This document shows positions 5,508 through 7,782 of a stretch of 7,782 nt of DNA, piece by piece. Source of the stretch: Dialister sp. UBA6422 (GTDB taxonomy: Bacteria; Bacillota; Negativicutes; Veillonellales; Dialisteraceae); assembly GCA_002439665.1 (NCBI GenBank), contig DJPC01000064.1:1-7782 (forward strand), in the 5' to 3' direction. A program made the translations under genes and the position numbers. The stretch's first letter is position 1; each line of letters starts with the position of its first letter. Under the pieces are notes generated by a model that worked only from the letters and a program-made list of their open reading frames with translations, was not told the DNA's origin and did no database searches.

Positions 5508-5805
5508 GTCATGGGGTCCGATTGTATTTGTACTTGTGTAGCCTTGAAACTGGATGTGTAGGAGAGTGGAGAAATCTCAAAGCAGTAGCGGGAAGGGCTT
5601 GATGATGTATCCCGTAATGGTTAATCCAACAAATTGTAGCTCGCCAGAGCCACCCATCTCGCTTTGTTTGATGTGACGTCTTGCCGTTATGTTTTGATTC
5701 TTTAAGCCCTTACCGCTGGTGCTGCTAAGATCTCTCCACTCAGGGGCGCATCTCATTTCATTACATCTGTATCACCAAACACGAATACGATCGGTCGAAA
5801 TGACG
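5508..5805. repeat. Large imperfect inverted repeat, MITE-like dispersed element
   Basis: The arm 5508-5600 on the plus strand aligns with the reverse complement of 5704-5805. Shared blocks, in order, are CGTCAT, CCGAT-GTATT-GT, TGAAA-TG-ATG, GAGTGGAGA-ATCT, AGCGG and AAGGGCTT, with several small indels and many single substitutions. The central spacer is 103 bases. The combination GTCATTTCGACCGA plus GAGTGGAGA-ATCT resembles a repeat I recall as dispersed between genes in many bacterial genomes, often as palindromic pairs; here both copies carry an extra A/T-rich insert between these blocks. No transposase is visible. The two arms have diverged clearly, so the element is old and probably no longer mobile. 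As RNA it could fold into a long bulged hairpin downstream of the zinc-ribbon operon, which otherwise lacks an obvious terminator. Confidence 0.7.
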
Positions 5806-5892
5806 ATACGATGAAACCGCTAGAAAAACACTGATTTAATCGTAGTTTGGAATTATTTTTGAATTTTTATTCATGACGAGAAGTTGGAATCA
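5806..5892. other. A/T-rich gap after the exported-protein gene, no clear terminator
   Basis: This stretch between the inverted repeat and the end of the zinc-ribbon operon is A/T-rich and contains a small GAATTTTTATTC palindrome (near 5862-5873), too weak for a convincing terminator. I see no gene in it. Together with 5106-5805 it forms about 790 bases without a confident protein gene. Confidence 0.5.
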
Positions 5893-6345
5893 CTAATTGT
5901 ATAGATTTTCCATGCACCGTTTATAGGTTTCTATCACAATCTGATTATATCCAAATTCTTTATTCTGATCGAAGGCTTGGAAATCGTGTCCATCAATACT
6001 ACAATAGGTTCCCTGCCGTGATTCGATGTATTCATAGGTGTTTGACCCATCCACGGTTCCCTGTTCCACGTCGTATCGAATCACATTGACCGCAAACCTT
6101 GTCTGCCCTGGACCGATGCCACGTTCTGAAATCAGAACGTAGGATGACCAGTCTATATAGAATCCATACCCCATATGACCGCGAACCAGTTCATAGTTAG
6201 GATTTCCCCATAGATGATCTTCATACATACCGGCTGCGCTAACAGAAAACGGGGAGATTTCTGGTGAAAATCCCGCCGGAATGGCACAAGCCAAAGAAAA
6301 TCCCAAAAGAATAGATGCTGCTGTCTTTTTTACATTCCACTTCAT
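5893..6345 (-). CDS. Small exported protein of unknown function
   Basis: 150 residues. The N-terminus is a clear export signal: basic MKWNVKK, a hydrophobic core around residues 8-26, and a likely signal peptidase I site after VSA (35-37) or SAA (36-38). The mature part, about 112 residues, starts near MYEDHLWGNPNYELVRGHMG and is rich in aromatic and polar residues, suggesting a compact beta-rich domain. It has only two cysteines in the mature part (in GTYCS and YKRCM), which could form a disulfide. The start has AGGAGGA at 6355-6361 with a 9-base spacer. It lies 23 bases after the stop of the zinc-ribbon gene, so it is the last gene of that operon. I recall similar WxL/V-GHMG-YYID-type secreted proteins in Negativicutes, with no known function; this link is tentative. 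Confidence 0.85.
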   Translation of the reverse strand: MKWNVKKTAASILLGFSLACAIPAGFSPEISPFSVSAAGMYEDHLWGNPNYELVRGHMGYGFYIDWSSYVLISERGIGPGQTRFAVNVIRYDVEQGTVDGSNTYEYIESRQGTYCSIDGHDFQAFDQNKEFGYNQIVIETYKRCMENLYN

Positions 6346-6368
6346 TTTTATGTTTCCTCCTATGTAAT

Positions 6369-7181
6369 TTACAGCACGCCACGCCGTTCTGCATCACTAG
6401 CCAGTTGATTGGCCCGAGCCAAAAATATGTGAGCCAGGTCTACATTTTTCTGTTCATACAGATACGCATGGTAGTGTCCTGGACTTTTTCCTTTTCCTGT
6501 GAAGAGTCCACTATCTATGGTATTCTTCCCATCCAATTTCCAGGAAATAAACATAGGCAGATAATGATCGCTGCCATTCCATTCACCCATTCCCTGGTCT
6601 TCTCCTGGTGTATCATTCAATATATTAAACTTGACAATCACGCTATTAGCCTGCGCTTTTTTGAAATAGTCATGAAATTTTTTTAGACACTCCGGATTCT
6701 CAATGGTTGCCACGCGATGATTTTTCATATCCACAATCCAAAGTTTTCCATCGGCCATGACCATGAAGCCTTTGTCGTAGTCTTCTACATATCCAGAATA
6801 AGCGATAACTTTTGCTACATCAATTCCCATATTTTTCATTTGGTCTTTGGCTTTTTGCAAGTATGGATCTATGGGTTGTGCTTCTGCTTCCCCCTGCTTA
6901 GAAGAAGCGGCTGCTTTGCTTTGAGCGACTGCAAAAGAAACCGCTGCTGGAGTAGCTACACTTTGTTTCTCACCACCGAAATGCTGAGCCCCAAAGAATC
7001 CTCCGCCAAGAAGAATGAGGGCCGCCGCAGCATAAATGATCCATTTTTTCTGTTTTTCTGCTGTTTGTCCTGCCACCGCAGACGATCTGACCGCCTGCCC
7101 CTGGAGCGGTGCACCACACTTAGGGCAAAATTTTTTCATACTATCCACGGGACTCCCGCATTTGGGACAAAATCGATTCAT
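6369..7181 (-). CDS. Zinc-ribbon membrane protein with extracytoplasmic domain
   Basis: With the start at 7181 the protein has 270 residues; a GTG at 7184 is also in frame, but ATG 7181 has the better spacing (6 bases) to AGAGGGG at 7188-7194. The N-terminus is a four-cysteine zinc ribbon (C5-P-K-C8-G and C19-P-K-C22-G). A linker follows, then one transmembrane helix at about 47-66 (WIIYAAAALILLGGGFFGA) preceded by KQKK, which places the zinc ribbon inside the cell and residues 67-270 outside. An Ala/Gln/Ser-rich linker (about 75-100) leads to a C-terminal domain from about 110 (IAYSGYVEDYDKGFMVMADG) that I do not recognise. Its neighbours are the OB-fold zinc-ribbon protein 17 bases upstream and the exported protein 23 bases downstream, so the three probably act together at the cell surface. 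Confidence 0.85.
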   Translation of the reverse strand: MNRFCPKCGSPVDSMKKFCPKCGAPLQGQAVRSSAVAGQTAEKQKKWIIYAAAALILLGGGFFGAQHFGGEKQSVATPAAVSFAVAQSKAAASSKQGEAEAQPIDPYLQKAKDQMKNMGIDVAKVIAYSGYVEDYDKGFMVMADGKLWIVDMKNHRVATIENPECLKKFHDYFKKAQANSVIVKFNILNDTPGEDQGMGEWNGSDHYLPMFISWKLDGKNTIDSGLFTGKGKSPGHYHAYLYEQKNVDLAHIFLARANQLASDAERRGVL

Positions 7182-7187
7182 CACAAT

Positions 7188-7194
7188 CCCCTCT
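7188..7194 (-). promoter_or_regulatory. Ribosome binding site of the second zinc-ribbon gene
   Basis: AGAGGGG lies 6 bases before ATG 7181 and only 3 bases before the alternative GTG 7184, favouring ATG. It sits in the 17-base gap after the stop of the OB-fold gene. Confidence 0.6.
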
Positions 7195-7198
7195 TTTC

Positions 7199-7782
7199 TT
7201 AATTGATTTTATTGGTTAGAATCTGCACAGATATTTTGGTAGGGTCATCTTGTTTCACGATTCCTACGCATTTTCCCTCTGCAGACACAAAATCTCCCGG
7301 TTTGACTTTGTTAGCCTCTGCTGCCTTTTCCGATGGCAAATCAACCAAAATCACATAACGTTTCCCCGCCATATTTTTATTTCCTATAAGGAGTCCATAA
7401 TCCTGGCTATTGGAAAACTGACTTTTGGAAATCAGCTGACCAGTGACTTTGACCTGTTTGTCTTTGTACTGTTTTTCTGCGCTCGCCTGATCTCTGACAT
7501 AGTCGTCAATCATGTCATCGGCTTTGACGGAAATACTTCCACCTGATGACGTGGATGTACCCGAAGAGTCATTCCCAGCTGACAAAGCAATGCCTATGAC
7601 CAAAACTACGGCTGCTGCAATCCCAAGGGGCAGCCATTTTTTATACTCCCGTTTTGATGTTTCTGGTGCTTGAATGGAAGGGTCCAAAGACACTTTCGTC
7701 CCACATTCACTGCAGAAATTTTCCTTGGGATCTAGTACCGCCCCACATTTCGGGCATCTTTTCACTGAAGCACCACAAGCCG
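7199..7782 (-). CDS. Zinc-ribbon membrane protein with OB-fold domain, N-terminus cut by window edge
   Basis: A GTG at 7765 would give 188 residues, but it has no ribosome binding site and the frame stays open to the window edge, encoding A-C-G-A-S before KRCPKCG. That extra CG motif looks like the end of another zinc-ribbon half, so I infer that the real start lies beyond 7782 and the protein has a double zinc ribbon. Counting from the GTG codon, visible cysteines are C4, C7, C18 and C21 (CPKCG, CSECG). One transmembrane helix follows at about 44-62 (WLPLGIAAAVVLVIGIAL), then a Ser/Gly/Thr linker, and an outside domain (about 75-185) starting ISVKADDMIDDYVRDQASAE and continuing KDKQVKVTGQL, which fits the tRNA_anti-like/OB-fold family found in many lipoproteins and membrane proteins. 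The ligand is unknown. It heads the visible part of the three-gene operon, so the promoter lies outside the window. Confidence 0.88.
   Translation of the reverse strand, partial: ACGASVKRCPKCGAVLDPKENFCSECGTKVSLDPSIQAPETSKREYKKWLPLGIAAAVVLVIGIALSAGNDSSGTSTSSGGSISVKADDMIDDYVRDQASAEKQYKDKQVKVTGQLISKSQFSNSQDYGLLIGNKNMAGKRYVILVDLPSEKAAEANKVKPGDFVSAEGKCVGIVKQDDPTKISVQILTNKIN

Noticed and set aside
5183..5602. Plus-strand 139-codon ORF across the intergenic region
   Set aside because: It runs through a terminator stem, a C8 run and one arm of the inverted repeat, has no ribosome binding site and no recognisable domain.
5704..5833. Open frame in the right arm (ending near TGA 5831-5833) as a gene remnant
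   Set aside because: The two arms look partly codon-like when aligned, but stops and frame changes break both copies, and the pattern fits a repeated non-coding element better.
6286..6345. Lipobox in the exported protein (LAC at residues 18-20)
   Set aside because: Residues before Cys20 are S-L-A rather than the usual L-(A/S)-(G/A) order, and a good signal peptidase I site lies at 35-38.
1..7782. CRISPR array, tRNA, rRNA, integrase or transposase gene
   Set aside because: I saw no regularly spaced direct repeats, no tRNA cloverleaf, and no recombinase or transposase motif on either strand.

Overview
The window looks like a chromosomal accessory segment from a low-to-moderate-GC Gram-positive-lineage bacterium (Bacillota). 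The Shine-Dalgarno sites are strong AGGAGG types, the intrinsic terminators are A/T-flanked, and the coding style (zinc-ribbon membrane proteins, a small secreted protein) would fit Negativicutes. That last placement is an impression from protein style, not a proof. Every gene I can support lies on the minus strand, so transcription runs from high to low coordinates.

From right to left, 7782-5893 is a three-gene operon. It begins with a zinc-ribbon/membrane/OB-fold protein cut by the window edge. A second zinc-ribbon membrane protein and a small exported protein follow. About 790 bases without a convincing protein gene come next (5106-5892 relative to the ORF limits). They hold a ~300-bp imperfect inverted repeat (5508-5805) that resembles a degenerate dispersed repeat or MITE, and a short candidate transcription unit with an extended -10 box, a 26-codon ORF containing an 8-G run, and a strong terminator (5393-5187). 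A WYL-domain regulator (5084-4173) follows, ending at a GC-rich hairpin.

The main item is the five-gene cassette at 4044-415, closed by a long hairpin terminator at 410-357. Its order is: an LRAT-like (NlpC/P60-superfamily) putative acyltransferase or hydrolase; a 475-residue protein joining an HNH/HNN nuclease-like domain to a glycine-rich membrane-active region; a 61-residue small protein; a 335-residue glycine-zipper protein; and an 8-cysteine YkgJ-type metal-binding protein. The small protein and the glycine-zipper protein share an almost identical ~28-bp translation-start region and the same N-terminal MPLP peptide. Tight spacing, translational coupling and two glycine-zipper proteins suggest one functional unit working at a membrane, possibly with lipid and nucleic acid as targets. 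With a WYL regulator directly upstream, a conflict or defence-type system is a reasonable hypothesis, but no gene here proves it.

At the left edge (230-1) begins an acidic helical protein of unknown function, cut by the window. In five places the first in-frame start codon is not the best one, or the true start lies outside the window. Refined starts are given where a ribosome binding site decides them.
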